A stretch of 64,000 bases of DNA from Betaproteobacteria bacterium HGW-Betaproteobacteria-12. GTDB lineage: Bacteria; Pseudomonadota; Gammaproteobacteria; Burkholderiales; Rhodocyclaceae. The translations under genes and the position numbers were made by a program. The stretch spans positions 22,737 through 86,736 of the forward strand of contig PHCU01000003.1 of the NCBI GenBank assembly GCA_002842345.1. Direction: 5' to 3'. The notes below the pieces were generated by a model that was given only the letters and a program-made list of their open reading frames with translations, searched no databases and had not been told where the DNA came from. This document shows, one piece after another, positions 49,463-59,730 of the stretch; position 1 is the stretch's first letter; each line of letters opens with the position of its first letter.

Positions 49463-50680
49463 ATGAATCGCATTTTTTCGCTGAACCAGGCCGGGCCGCT
49501 GCTCGCCGGGCTGCTCGCCGCTGCCAGCATCGGCAACGCCGTCGCCCAGGCGCCGGCGCCGGTGCATCCGCCGATGAGCGGCGTGCCGCATCCGCCGGTC
49601 GCCCAGCAACCGGTGGAGCGCGAAGGTAAGGTGACGGTCGATCCGGCGGCCAAATTCACGCATTTCCGCGTCGGCAACAAGAACGTCAAGTCGATCTATC
49701 TCGACGGCACAGTGGTCTGGGTCGGCACCTCGGGCGGCGTCGTCCGCTACGACACCAAGGACGACAGCTTCAAGCTGTACGATGCGCGCAACGGCCTGTT
49801 GTCGAACGGCATGTTCTACGTCGGCCGGGTCAAGGGCATGATCGCCGTCGGCACTTACGGCGGCGGCCTGTCGCTGCTGGTCGACGAGAAGGCCAACAAG
49901 TGGAAGACCTACAACATTCCCGAAGGCCTCGGCGACGCCTTTGTCTACGACGTGCTGACCGCCGCCAACGGCGACATCTGGATCGCCACCTGGTCCGGCG
50001 TCAATCGCATTCGCGGCGGCAATCTCGACGACCGCAGCAAGTGGGATCTGTACACCGTCGAAAATACCAAGGGCGGCGTGCCCAACGACTGGATCTACGG
50101 CCTCGCCGAAGGCAAGAACGGCGACATCTGGCTGGCCACCGAAGGCGGCATGGCGCGCTATGCCAACAAGAAGTGGGAGAACTGGAATCACGCCCGGGGG
50201 CTCGGCGCGCCCTATGCCAAGGTCAAGGAGGACATCGCCTTCAAGAACGATCCGGGCAAGCAGTCCACGCATCACGCCAAGCAGAAACAGGAAATGGGCC
50301 TGCAGGGCGTCGATGTCGCCTACAACCCGAATTATGTGGTTTCGCTGGAAGTCGATCGCCAGGGGGCGGTGTGGGCTGGTACCTGGGGTGGCGGCCTGTC
50401 GCGTTTCGACGGCAAGCGCTGGACCAATTTCACCACGGCCGAAGGCCTGCCCGGCAACCACGTGTTCATGCTCCATGCCGACGCCAACGGCAAGCTGTGG
50501 ATCGGTACCAACAACGGCCTGAGCTACTACCAGCCGGAAACCGGCAAGTTCGCCAAGGCGCTGACCACGGCCGACGGCCTGTTCGCCAACAATGTCTTCG
50601 CCATGGGTTCCTCGGCCAAGGGTGACCTGTGGGTCGGCAGCTTCGGCGGCGTCGCCCACCTGCGACCGCTGGCCAAATAA
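49463..50680 (+). CDS. secreted two-component-regulator-propeller protein (paralogue)
   Basis: Same propeller repeats; signal peptide. Confidence 0.85.
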   Translation: MNRIFSLNQAGPLLAGLLAAASIGNAVAQAPAPVHPPMSGVPHPPVAQQPVEREGKVTVDPAAKFTHFRVGNKNVKSIYLDGTVVWVGTSGGVVRYDTKDDSFKLYDARNGLLSNGMFYVGRVKGMIAVGTYGGGLSLLVDEKANKWKTYNIPEGLGDAFVYDVLTAANGDIWIATWSGVNRIRGGNLDDRSKWDLYTVENTKGGVPNDWIYGLAEGKNGDIWLATEGGMARYANKKWENWNHARGLGAPYAKVKEDIAFKNDPGKQSTHHAKQKQEMGLQGVDVAYNPNYVVSLEVDRQGAVWAGTWGGGLSRFDGKRWTNFTTAEGLPGNHVFMLHADANGKLWIGTNNGLSYYQPETGKFAKALTTADGLFANNVFAMGSSAKGDLWVGSFGGVAHLRPLAK

Positions 50681-50683
50681 GCT

Positions 50684-50731
50684 GGCTGGTCGGCCAGCCT
50701 GGCGGCTGCCGGGCTGGCCTGCCCCGGCAGC
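50684..50731. terminator. tandem GC hairpins between convergent genes
   Basis: GGCTGG-tcgg-CCAGCC and GCTGCCGGG...CCCGGCAGC; no U-tract. Confidence 0.4.
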
Positions 50732-50761
50732 GTCAGCGGCCGGGGAAAGCTGGCGGCGGCC

Positions 50762-51652
50762 TTAGAAAACCGCCACGCCCATCAACTGCAGCGCCCGGTT
50801 CAGGTGCTGGTTGGCCTTCTCCATGTCCTTGATCGCCGCCGGATAGTCGTTGCTGGCGGCTTTCGCCGCGGCCTCTTCCTTCATTTCGCCGGCGGCCTTG
50901 ACGAAGCCGTCGACCAGTCCCTTGGCCTCGCCCTGGGCGCGGCCTTCGCGGCTGAGCATGCCGACCAGGATCTCGTTCGAGTGATAGCGCTTCTGCTCGT
51001 AGTCGAATTCTTCGCGCGGCGAGGCGAAATGCAGGCTATGCACGACCTCCTGACCGGCGCGCAGGCGGGAGATTTCGGCGACGGCCAGGTTGTAGGCGGC
51101 GGTCATCTGCTTGAGTGCATCGTCGAACTTCTGCTTGTCGAACAGCTTGTGGCCTTCGGCGACCATGATGTCGAGCTGGATGATCAGGCGCCGGGCCGAG
51201 TCCGATGTCCGCGGTACGGCGGCCATTTCCTCCAGGGTGCGGCGATAGCTGTCGAGCTGCTTGACCTGTTCCTCGAAGTCCTTCTTGCGCGTCAGGAGGC
51301 CGGCGATGCGGTCGCTGGCCAGCGCGCCGCTGGCCTTGGACAGGCTGCGCAGCGCCTCGTCGAGCATCTCGATCGCCTCGTCCGGCTGCTCGTTCTGCAT
51401 CGCCGTCTTGGCCTGGTCGAGCAGGGTCCGGCTGATGTTGACCCAGCCCTGGGCCTCGGGATTCTTGCCCTCCAAGGCCTTTTTCATGGCCGGAGTGGCG
51501 ATCAGCGTCTCGATCAGTCGCGATTTCTGCTCGGCCAGCTGCAGCTTGCGGCTCTGGTCGACGGGCGCTGCGGCGCTGGGCGGCGTGTCGGCCCAGGCGG
51601 TCAGCGTGGTCAGCAGCAAAGCCAGGACGAAATGGCATCCCTTGTTGTGCAT
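50762..51652 (-). CDS. secreted alpha-helical protein, paralogue of 27900-28826
   Basis: Signal peptide MHNKGCHFVLALLLTTLTAWA; shared pattern GQEVVHSLHFASPREEFDYEQ vs GDTLVRTLNFANKEEEYHYEI. Confidence 0.7.
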   Translation of the reverse strand: MHNKGCHFVLALLLTTLTAWADTPPSAAAPVDQSRKLQLAEQKSRLIETLIATPAMKKALEGKNPEAQGWVNISRTLLDQAKTAMQNEQPDEAIEMLDEALRSLSKASGALASDRIAGLLTRKKDFEEQVKQLDSYRRTLEEMAAVPRTSDSARRLIIQLDIMVAEGHKLFDKQKFDDALKQMTAAYNLAVAEISRLRAGQEVVHSLHFASPREEFDYEQKRYHSNEILVGMLSREGRAQGEAKGLVDGFVKAAGEMKEEAAAKAASNDYPAAIKDMEKANQHLNRALQLMGVAVF

Positions 51653-51822
51653 GATTTCCTGCAATCGGTTGTTCTGCCTGAATGAAATGGCCGTGTCAGC
51701 GGAGCTCGGCCGGATGACCGGCACTCCCTCGCGCGGCGAATCGGTACATGCGTTGCGAATGAAATCAAAGCATGAATCAGGCCGGATTGCCTCGGCGGCA
51801 GCCGGCCAGCCGGCTTGTCCGC

Positions 51823-52866
51823 TCAGGCGTCGGGCGGCAGGCGGGGCGAGGTCGGCGCTTCGTGCCCGGCTGCCGTGGCGCGCATGTGCTGTTCGAGCGA
51901 ATCGGCCAGTTGCCGGGCGCTTTCAACCGGTCCATGGTGGGCGGCGCGCAGCCACTGGGCGACTTGTCCGTCGATGGCGTTCAGCGTGTGGAAGCGCTGG
52001 TCGGCCTGGACCAGCGCCTCGATCTGGCGCGAAGCCCGTAGCCAGAGGGCCGAAAAGCTGACGGCGATGGCAATCAGCAGGACGAAGAAGAGCAGCATCA
52101 CCGGACGGGCAGTGTGGTCGGCATCGATCAGTTCGCTGGCCAAGGTTTCGACCAGCAGTTTGGGCGAGGCCTCGCTTTCCGGACCCGACCAGGTCAGGGC
52201 CACGCTACTGCTGCCATTCTCAGGTTTGGCAAAGCTGGCAGCGGTCCGGCGCAGGCCATCCTCGCCGTCCGAGGAAGCCGCGGTCTTGCCCTTCCACCAC
52301 AGGCTGAGGCGCGTGCCGGGATAGGTGATCTGGGTCAGTGCGGCATGGTCCATCGGCTTGAACAACACCAGATAGCCGTTCTCCTTGCCCAGCCAGATGA
52401 ACTGCCGTATCACCAGGTACAGCTGCCCGTCGGCCGGGTTCTGGGCCCAGGTGCTGACCTGGCCCTGGGCGAATTTCATCTTCGGGTCGACATGCCCGGC
52501 ATAGTCGTAGGCAGCGAGCACCTCGCCGTTGGTTTTTTCGATCCGCAGCGAGGGAAACTCGATGCTGCTGCCCTGCGAGATCAGGTACGCCAGCAGCTTG
52601 TCATTGCGCTGGCCTTTGCTGTCGAGAATCTCCTGGGCTTCGATGCGGGTTTTCAGATTGACGGCTTCACGCCCCCAACGCCGGTCGAGGTCGGCGAGGA
52701 CGACGGCATAGTGCTCGCGGGCGTTGGTCAGCTGGTTTTCGCGCGCCTTGTCGTTGGCCAGTTCCTTGAGCCAGAGGCCCTGCAGGGCCAGGCAGAGCAG
52801 CACCAGCAGGAGGATGCCGGTGAGGCGCAGGGCAAGGTGGCCATTCAGGGTGCGCGGCATGATCAT
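51823..52866 (-). CDS. membrane sensor-domain protein without recognisable output domain
   Basis: TM - periplasmic CHASE-like region - TM - short helix; start MIMPRTLNG. Confidence 0.6.
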   Translation of the reverse strand: MIMPRTLNGHLALRLTGILLLVLLCLALQGLWLKELANDKARENQLTNAREHYAVVLADLDRRWGREAVNLKTRIEAQEILDSKGQRNDKLLAYLISQGSSIEFPSLRIEKTNGEVLAAYDYAGHVDPKMKFAQGQVSTWAQNPADGQLYLVIRQFIWLGKENGYLVLFKPMDHAALTQITYPGTRLSLWWKGKTAASSDGEDGLRRTAASFAKPENGSSSVALTWSGPESEASPKLLVETLASELIDADHTARPVMLLFFVLLIAIAVSFSALWLRASRQIEALVQADQRFHTLNAIDGQVAQWLRAAHHGPVESARQLADSLEQHMRATAAGHEAPTSPRLPPDA

Positions 52867-52871
52867 CGGTT

Positions 52872-53888
52872 TCAGTCCCGGTGTCCGGCCCAGCGGTCGT
52901 TGATCATGCTGTCGATGCGGAAATGTTCGGCGGCGGGATTGCCAGCCTGCGAATCGATGAAGAAGATTTCCGTCTCGCTCAACTGCTTTTTCGAGAAGGC
53001 GCCATCCTTGCTGTACTGGCGGGGAAACTTCTTGAGCACGGCGACCAGCTTCTGACGATCGTCGGGGTCGGCGATGCCGAGCGTGTCGGCAAATTCCTCG
53101 GCGCTGTGCGTGGCGATCCAGGCCAAGGTGCGCTTGACGATGCGCACCATCGTCTCGGCCTTGGTGCTGTCGCTGGCGATCCGGTCGCTGCGGCCGATCA
53201 GTGCGCCGCGCAGGAATCCGGTGCCGGAGAACTGGCGCATCGTTTCCTGATAGCCCAGATGCACCAGCGGGAAGGCGATATTGTCCGCCTGCATGTGCGT
53301 GGCGTGCGGTTCGTCGCCGATCACCGCATCGACCGCCCCGGTCTTCAGCATCAGGGCTTCCGATTCCCAGCGCCGGCCGATGCCGACGACGCGGTAGCTG
53401 CCGGGCGGTACGCCGCCGCGGCGGAACAACAGTTCGAGAACCTGTTGCGAGGTGCTCTTGTTGATCGTCGAATTGCTGTGCAGGCCGATCGTCCGGCCCT
53501 TGAGGTCGGCGATGCTCTTCACTTCGCCCTTCAGGCTCTGGCGGACGAGCAGGGCGTAAAGTGGCAGATCGTTGATCGCTGCCAGGGCGACGACCCGATC
53601 GTCGCGCAGGCGCACCGACATGGCGGCCGGCAGACCGACAACGGCGAAATCGGCATTGTTGTGGAGCATGTCGTCGATGGCGCTCGGGCCGCCGGGCGAG
53701 AAGATGACGCGCACCGCGGCGCCCTCCGCCTTGTCGGCACCGATCTTGGAAATCAGCTCCATCGGGTAATAGGAGGCGGCCCCCGGTCCGGGAATGGCCA
53801 CGGTAATGGCCAGCGCCTGCGCCTGCAGGAGGCCGGAGAACAGTAGCAGTTGGGCGGCCAGCAAGGCTCCCGTCAAGGTGTGACGCAT
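52872..53888 (-). CDS. NMT1/THI5-like periplasmic substrate-binding protein
   Basis: Signal peptide; FAVVGLPAAMSVRL...SIADLKGRTIGLHSNST...VDAVIGDEPHATHM; start inferred. Confidence 0.75.
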   Translation of the reverse strand: MRHTLTGALLAAQLLLFSGLLQAQALAITVAIPGPGAASYYPMELISKIGADKAEGAAVRVIFSPGGPSAIDDMLHNNADFAVVGLPAAMSVRLRDDRVVALAAINDLPLYALLVRQSLKGEVKSIADLKGRTIGLHSNSTINKSTSQQVLELLFRRGGVPPGSYRVVGIGRRWESEALMLKTGAVDAVIGDEPHATHMQADNIAFPLVHLGYQETMRQFSGTGFLRGALIGRSDRIASDSTKAETMVRIVKRTLAWIATHSAEEFADTLGIADPDDRQKLVAVLKKFPRQYSKDGAFSKKQLSETEIFFIDSQAGNPAAEHFRIDSMINDRWAGHRD

Positions 53889-54057
53889 GGCAGTTTGGCT
53901 CGTCGTTCGCGTAGCGGCTATTATGCCGCAGGCCATGGCTGAGCGTGGCTTGTTGCGCAAAGTGAGCGCATCGCCGCGCGCCGCCATTGCCCATGCCATA
54001 TTGCCGGACGCTGCCGTCCGGCAGCCCAGCGTCGCGGCGGCAGTCTATGCTGTAGCT

Positions 54058-54540
54058 ATGGTCGATTTCATCCCACCTCTTCCTCTGCCGGTCCATCTCG
54101 AGTGCGTTTCGTGGCAGTTGGTGCAGCACCATCTGCGGCATGGCGCCTTGCGCTTCGAGGCGACGGCCGGCGACTATCTGGCGAGCCTGGCGCCGAGCGA
54201 CGCGGCTTCACATTTCTGCATCGCCACGGGTGACGACGATCCGATCACGGTGGTCGGCATGCTGCATTACCGATTGGCCCGCGACGATCTCGACTTTGCC
54301 GGCATACAGGTCCGCGCCGACTACCGGCGGCGCGGCATCGGCCGCCGGATGATCACCGAAGTCGTCACGCACCCGACCTGCATCCACCTCGCCCACATTC
54401 ACTGGTCGGCAGGCGCGGCGGAGTGCACGGGGCTGATCCATCATCTGGAATGGTTGCGCGACAACGCCCGGCGCTTGTGCGGGACCTCCTTCGATTTGCT
54501 GGTGGAGCCGCCCGGGCGCTCGCTCAAGACTTTTCCCTAA
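54058..54540 (+). CDS. GNAT-like acetyltransferase
   Basis: FAGIQVRADYRRRGIGRRMITEV acetyl-CoA motif. Confidence 0.7.
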   Translation: MVDFIPPLPLPVHLECVSWQLVQHHLRHGALRFEATAGDYLASLAPSDAASHFCIATGDDDPITVVGMLHYRLARDDLDFAGIQVRADYRRRGIGRRMITEVVTHPTCIHLAHIHWSAGAAECTGLIHHLEWLRDNARRLCGTSFDLLVEPPGRSLKTFP

Positions 54541-54607
54541 TTGCTGGACGGTGGGCGGGGGAGGGGGCTTGATCCGCGCCGGGCGGGGATTCCGCCATTC
54601 GCTCGCG

Positions 54608-54838
54608 CTAGCGGTGTCCGCGAAAACCGCGGTGGCCGCGATGCCCATGGCGCCAGTGATGGCCGTGGTGCCATGGGAAGAAGAAGGGGGCAGGAACCAC
54701 TACCGACGGTGCGTATGCCGGCCCAGGGTAGTCGTAGTATCGCGGCGGGCTGTAAGGCACGACCGCGCATCCGGCCAGAACGGAAAACAGCAGGCCAATG
54801 AAGGCAAGACGGCGTAATGAATGTTGCCAGCCAGTCAT
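54608..54838 (-). CDS. small lipoprotein with His/Gly/Arg-rich C-terminus
   Basis: Lipobox VLAGC; WHHGHHWRHGHRGHRGFRGHR. Confidence 0.65.
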   Translation of the reverse strand: MTGWQHSLRRLAFIGLLFSVLAGCAVVPYSPPRYYDYPGPAYAPSVVVPAPFFFPWHHGHHWRHGHRGHRGFRGHR

Positions 54839-54952
54839 GATCCTCTCCTTGCGGTTGGAACTTGCTCGGTAGACTGGTCCCGTGCCGTCTTCTATCCGGT
54901 CTTTACGATTTGTTACGCTGGGGCTGGGAGGGGTGTTTGCGCGCCAGCCAAC

Positions 54953-54977
54953 AAAAAACCCGCACTTAGGCGGGTTC
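54953..54977 (-). terminator. intrinsic terminator downstream of tRNA
   Basis: Minus strand AACCCGC-ctaagt-GCGGGTT-TTTT. Confidence 0.85.
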
Positions 54978-55011
54978 AAAGGATGGTGCTGATTTTCTTC
55001 CTACTTGTTCC

Positions 55012-55087
55012 TGGTGGAGACAGGCGGGATCGAACCGCCGACCTTCTGATTGCGAACCAGACGCTCTCCCAACTGAGCTATGCCCCC
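55012..55087 (-). tRNA. tRNA-Ala (anticodon CGC)
   Basis: GGGGGCA...GAGC-G-TCTGG-TTCGCAA-TCAGA...GGCGG-TTCGATC-CCGCC-TGTCTCC-A-CCA; G3:U70 pair. Confidence 0.9.
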
Positions 55088-55211
55088 AAGCAGGCGAATT
55101 CTAGCGCAATCCCCCGGGCTTCTCAAAGACGGGGCGCATTTCAGCACCGGAACCTCTGGCCGGCGATGCGTTCTCAATTGCAGGATGGCAATTCGACGGG
55201 GGAAGGTAACG

Positions 55212-55547
55212 ATGGACCATTGCGAACTGAGCGGCAAACGCTGCCAACCATGCGAAGGCGGGGTGCCGGCGCTGACCGGCGCGGAGATCGGCGGCCTGCT
55301 GGCGGGGCTGTCGGGGTGGGGCGTCAGTGACGGCCGGCTGAACAAGTTGTTCGTCTTCCGCAATCACTACGAGGCGTTGGCCTTCGTCAATGCCGTGGCC
55401 TGGGTGTCGCACCGCGAGAATCATCACCCGCAGTTGACGGTCGGCTACAAGGACGTGCGTGTCGAGTACTGGACGCACGCCATCGGCGGGCTGTCGGAAA
55501 ACGACTTCATCTGTGCCGCCAAGCTGGAGAAGCTGCTGGTACTGTAG
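55212..55547 (+). CDS. phhB: pterin-4a-carbinolamine dehydratase
   Basis: [42 protein letters not shown]. Confidence 0.93.
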   Translation: MDHCELSGKRCQPCEGGVPALTGAEIGGLLAGLSGWGVSDGRLNKLFVFRNHYEALAFVNAVAWVSHRENHHPQLTVGYKDVRVEYWTHAIGGLSENDFICAAKLEKLLVL

Positions 55548-55553
55548 GTGGTT

Positions 55554-56549
55554 TCAGCTTTGGCCGGCACCGGCGACGGCGCGGCGCAGGCGGTCGGCGA
55601 CGGCCGCCCATTCACTGCTGTCGGGCAGCGCCTCGACGACGATCAGGTCGACGCCGGCATGGTCCATGGCGCGCAGCGCGGCATACAGGTCGTGGGCATA
55701 GCCGACCGGATCGGCCGGCAGCAGGCGCCAGTCGTGCGGCATGCCGGCTTGCGGTGGCTGGTTGGTGCTGAGCACGCCGCAACGCCCGCCGCGATGGCGC
55801 TGGGCATTGAGGAAGTCGAGCAGGCGCTCGCCGGTGACCAGGCGCATCGGCGTCTGCGGCGCGTAATGCGCGGCCAGAGAACCGGAGACGCGCGGCGCGC
55901 CGTGCGCCGTCTCGATCGCCGGCTGGTGGCCAAGCACGGCTTCCAGATGCAACGGCGAGATGTGGCCGGGGCGCAGCACGACCGGTTCGCTGCGCGAGCA
56001 GTCGATGATGGTCGACTCGATGCCGACCGAGCAGGGGCCGCCGTCGAGGATCAGCGGGACGCTGTTGCCGAGTTCCTCGGCGACGTGGGCGGCGGTGGTC
56101 GGGCTGATGCGGCCGAAGCGGTTGGCCGACGGGGCGGCGATGCCGGCGTGTTCACCAGCGACCGCGGCGAAGCGGCGCAGCAGTTCGAGCGCCACCGGGT
56201 GGCCGGGCACGCGCAGGCCGACCGTGTCCTGGCCGCCGGTGACGGCATCCGGCACCCAGGCTTGTTTCTTCAGGATCAGCGTCAGAGGGCCGGGCCAGAA
56301 GGTTTCCATCAGTTCCCAGGCGACGTCCGGCACCTGTTCGGCCCAGTGCGCTACGGCATCGTGGCCGGCCAGATGGACGATCAGCGGATGGTCGGCCGGG
56401 CGCCCCTTGGCGGCGAAAATCTTGGCCACCGCCGCCGGATTGGCGGCATCGGCGCCGAGGCCGTAGACGGTCTCGGTCGGCAGGGCGACCAGTTCGCCGG
56501 CGCGCAGCAGCTCGACGGCGCGCTGGTAATCGGCGTCGGACGGCGTCAT
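55554..56549 (-). CDS. L-threonylcarbamoyladenylate synthase (Sua5/YrdC type)
   Basis: LVALPTETVYGLGADA...KGRPADHPLIVHL. Confidence 0.95.
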   Translation of the reverse strand: MTPSDADYQRAVELLRAGELVALPTETVYGLGADAANPAAVAKIFAAKGRPADHPLIVHLAGHDAVAHWAEQVPDVAWELMETFWPGPLTLILKKQAWVPDAVTGGQDTVGLRVPGHPVALELLRRFAAVAGEHAGIAAPSANRFGRISPTTAAHVAEELGNSVPLILDGGPCSVGIESTIIDCSRSEPVVLRPGHISPLHLEAVLGHQPAIETAHGAPRVSGSLAAHYAPQTPMRLVTGERLLDFLNAQRHRGGRCGVLSTNQPPQAGMPHDWRLLPADPVGYAHDLYAALRAMDHAGVDLIVVEALPDSSEWAAVADRLRRAVAGAGQS

Positions 56550-57697
56550 TAGGCCGTGATGCCGATCGCCGCGCGGGCGGCCAGCGCGGCTTTCTGCACG
56601 GCTTCGGCATTGTCGCCGATGACCGTGAAGTGGCCCATCTTGCGGCCCGGGCGGGCGTGGTGCTTGCCGTACAGATGCAGCTTCAGGTTCGGGATGGCGT
56701 AGAGCGCCGCCCAGTCCGGCTCGCGGTAGGTGTCGCCGTCGTACCACAGGTCGCCCAACAGGTTGACCATCACCGAGGCCGAGTGCGCGCGCGGTTCGCC
56801 CAGCGGCAGGCCGCACAGGGCGCGCACTTGCTGCTCGAACTGGTTGGTGATGCAGGCATCGATGGTGTAGTGGCCGCTGTTGTGCGGCCGTGGCGCCATT
56901 TCGTTGACGATCAGTTGGCCGCGGCTGACGAAGAACTCGACGCCCATGGTGCCGATGTAGCCGAGCTGCTCGGCAATGCGGGCGGCGACGTCTTCGGCGT
57001 CGCTGGTGACGCAGGAGGTGGCCCGGGCCGGGACGATGGAGACGTCGAGGATGCCCCGGGTGTGCTGGTTCTCGCCGGTCGGGAAGCAGGCGACGCGGCC
57101 GTGTTCGTCGCGGGCCAGGACGACGGAAACTTCGTAATCCAGCGTCAGGCGCTGTTCGAGCACGCAATGCTCGCCCTTGAAATGGCCGAAGGCGAGTAGC
57201 GCTTCCTCGACGGTGTGGACAGTAGCCTGGCCCTTGCCGTCATAGCCGAAGCGGGCGACCTTGAGAATCGCCGGGAATAGCTCGGCCGGCGCGTTCTTCA
57301 AATCGTCTTCGGTGTCGACCGCGATGAATGGGCCGTGCGGGAAGCCGTGGTCGCGCAGGAAGGACTTCTCGGCGATGCGATTCTGGCAGACGGCAACGGC
57401 GGCGGCCGACGGACGCACCGGGACGAACTTGGCCAGATAGTCGAGGGTGCCGGCTGGTACGTTCTCGAATTCGGTGGTGATCGCTGCGCAGCCGGCAGCG
57501 AATTCGTCGAGCGCCGCGTAGTCGTCGTAGGCGACGCAGAAATGGCGTTCGGCGATCTGGCCGGCCGGGCTGTTCTGGTCCGGATCGAGCACCCAGACCT
57601 GGTAGCCCATCTCGTGTGCGGCGGTGACGAAAAAGCGGCCCAACTGGCCGCCGCCGAGCATGCCCAGGGTGGCGGGCGGCAGGATCATGGCCTTCAT
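56549..57697 (-). CDS. purK: 5-(carboxyamino)imidazole ribonucleotide synthase
   Basis: [16 protein letters not shown]-grasp; [17 protein letters not shown]. Confidence 0.97.
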   Translation of the reverse strand: MKAMILPPATLGMLGGGQLGRFFVTAAHEMGYQVWVLDPDQNSPAGQIAERHFCVAYDDYAALDEFAAGCAAITTEFENVPAGTLDYLAKFVPVRPSAAAVAVCQNRIAEKSFLRDHGFPHGPFIAVDTEDDLKNAPAELFPAILKVARFGYDGKGQATVHTVEEALLAFGHFKGEHCVLEQRLTLDYEVSVVLARDEHGRVACFPTGENQHTRGILDVSIVPARATSCVTSDAEDVAARIAEQLGYIGTMGVEFFVSRGQLIVNEMAPRPHNSGHYTIDACITNQFEQQVRALCGLPLGEPRAHSASVMVNLLGDLWYDGDTYREPDWAALYAIPNLKLHLYGKHHARPGRKMGHFTVIGDNAEAVQKAALAARAAIGITA

Positions 57698-58191
57698 ACT
57701 TCCGGCAGCTTCATGCCCAGTACCTTGTCGGTCTGGGATTGGCGGAAAGCCTGCAGCCGGGCGTTCAGCGCCGGGTCTTCGTTGGCCAGCATGGCGACTG
57801 CGAACAGCGCGGCATTGGCGGCACCGGCTTCGCCAATGGCGAAGGTGGCGACCGGGATGCCCTTCGGCATCTGCACGATGGAATGCAGCGAATCGACACC
57901 GGACAGGGCGCGCGACTGGACCGGCACGCCGAGCACCGGCACCGTGGTCTTGGCCGCCAGCATGCCGGGCAGATGGGCGGCGCCGCCGGCGCCGGCGATG
58001 ATCGCCTTGAGGCCGCGTGGACCGGCGGTCTCGGCGTATTGAAAGAGCAGGTCCGGCGTGCGGTGGGCGGAAACGACGCGGGTCTCGAAGGCGATGCCGA
58101 AGTCCTTGAGGATCACGGCAGCGGCCTGCATCGTCGGCCAGTCGGAATCGGAGCCCATGACGACGCCGACGGAAATCTTCTTATCACTCAT
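57694..58191 (-). CDS. purE: 5-(carboxyamino)imidazole ribonucleotide mutase
   Basis: [32 protein letters not shown]. Confidence 0.97.
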   Translation of the reverse strand: MSDKKISVGVVMGSDSDWPTMQAAAVILKDFGIAFETRVVSAHRTPDLLFQYAETAGPRGLKAIIAGAGGAAHLPGMLAAKTTVPVLGVPVQSRALSGVDSLHSIVQMPKGIPVATFAIGEAGAANAALFAVAMLANEDPALNARLQAFRQSQTDKVLGMKLPEV

Positions 58192-59048
58192 TTGCGCAGC
58201 CCTGCCTTGCGTTCGGCGGCCTCGATGGTGTTGGCCAGCAGCATGGTGATGGTCATCGGCCCGACGCCGCCGGGCACCGGCGTGATCTGGCCGGCGACTT
58301 CGGAACAGCCGGCGAAATCGACGTCGCCACAGAGCTTGCCATCGGGCAGGCGGTTGATGCCGACGTCGATGACCACGGCGCCCGGCTTGACCATGTCGGC
58401 GGTGACGAACTTCGGCTTGCCGACGGCGGCGACCAGGATGTCGGCGCGGCGGGTGTGGCCGGCCAGATCCTTGGTCCGCGAGTTGCAGACGGTGACGGTG
58501 GCGCCGGCGTTGATCAGCAGCAGCGCCATAGGTTTACCCACGATGTTGGAGCGGCCGATGACCACGGCTTCCTTGCCGGTCAAATCGACGTCACCCTTTT
58601 CGAACATCTTCATGACGCCGTAGGGCGTGCACGGGATGAAGCGCGGATTGCCCTGGGCCAGCGCGCCGACGTTCTCGGCATGGAAACCGTCGACGTCCTT
58701 GTCGGTGGCGATGGCTTCGAGCACCTTCTCTTCGTTGAAATGCTTGGGCAGCGGTAGTTGCACCAGGATGCCGTGGATCCTGGGATCGGCATTCAGCTCG
58801 GCGATCTTGGCCAGCACCGTTTCCTGATCGACCGTCTTGTCGTAGGTGATCTTCTCGGAATGCATGCCGATGGCCAGGCAGCCATTGACCTTGTTCTTCA
58901 CGTACACCTGGGAAGCCGGGTCTTCGCCGACCAGAATGACCACCAGGCCGGGCTGGTGCCCCTTGGCGGTGAGTGCTTCCACGCGGGCTTTGAAGCTCTG
59001 GCGCAATTCTTCTGCCAGGGCCTTGCCGTCGATAATTTGTGCCGTCAT
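58188..59048 (-). CDS. folD: methylenetetrahydrofolate dehydrogenase/cyclohydrolase
   Basis: [35 protein letters not shown]. Confidence 0.97.
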   Translation of the reverse strand: MTAQIIDGKALAEELRQSFKARVEALTAKGHQPGLVVILVGEDPASQVYVKNKVNGCLAIGMHSEKITYDKTVDQETVLAKIAELNADPRIHGILVQLPLPKHFNEEKVLEAIATDKDVDGFHAENVGALAQGNPRFIPCTPYGVMKMFEKGDVDLTGKEAVVIGRSNIVGKPMALLLINAGATVTVCNSRTKDLAGHTRRADILVAAVGKPKFVTADMVKPGAVVIDVGINRLPDGKLCGDVDFAGCSEVAGQITPVPGGVGPMTITMLLANTIEAAERKAGLRK

Positions 59049-59060
59049 CGTCGCATCCAA

Positions 59061-59098
59061 CAAAAAAGAAAAGGGGAAAGGCGGCTGCCTTTCCCTTT
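59061..59098 (-). terminator. intrinsic terminator downstream of iorB
   Basis: Minus strand GGGAAAGGC-agcc-GCCTTTCCC followed by a T-rich tract; lies between iorB stop and folD start. Confidence 0.8.
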
Positions 59099-59121
59099 GA
59101 ATTGGCGACTATTTTACCAGA

Positions 59122-59730
59122 TTACGCGGCAGCGGCTTGGGCCGTACCGACCGCAGCGCGGCCGGCTTCGAAGGCGCGGCGGTTGAGTTCGACCAGCTTC
59201 TCGCCCTTTTTCTGGAAGCGCTTGAGTACGCAGTCGAGCAGCGTCTCCGCTGGGAACGGCAGGTGATCGGCGATGGCGCCGAGCATCACGGTGTTGCCGA
59301 GACGGATGTCGCCGAGTTCCTGGGCGATCGAGGTGGCGTCGAAGGCGACCACCTGGTTGCCGCTCTTGCGGATCTCGGCCAGCGGGTCTTCCGGGTAGTC
59401 GAACAGGCCCAGTTCGACCACCGGCGGCACCAGCTTGGCGGTGTTCATCAGCGTGATCGCGCCGGGTTTCAACATGTGTTGCCAGCGCATCGCCTCGGCC
59501 GATTCGAAGCCGAGCAGCACGTCGGCGGTGCCCGGGGTGATCTGCGGCGACAGCACCTTCGGCCCGAAGCGCAGGTGCGAGGAGACGACGCCGCCGCGCT
59601 GGGCCATGCCGGCGACTTCCGTCTTCTTGGCATCGTGGCCCATGGCGATGGCGGCCTCGGCGAGGATTTCGGTGGCGGTCATGACGCCCTGGCCGCCGAT
59701 GCCGACGACGAGAATGTTGGTGGTGCTCAT
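59122..59730 (-). CDS. iorB: indolepyruvate:ferredoxin oxidoreductase beta subunit
   Basis: ILVVGIGGQGVMTATEILAEAA...GMAQRGG; follows iorA. Confidence 0.93.
   Translation of the reverse strand: MSTTNILVVGIGGQGVMTATEILAEAAIAMGHDAKKTEVAGMAQRGGVVSSHLRFGPKVLSPQITPGTADVLLGFESAEAMRWQHMLKPGAITLMNTAKLVPPVVELGLFDYPEDPLAEIRKSGNQVVAFDATSIAQELGDIRLGNTVMLGAIADHLPFPAETLLDCVLKRFQKKGEKLVELNRRAFEAGRAAVGTAQAAAA

Noticed and set aside
55012-55087. tRNA-Ala as an attachment site for the island
   Set aside because: No integrase, and I saw no repeated tRNA 3' end within the window
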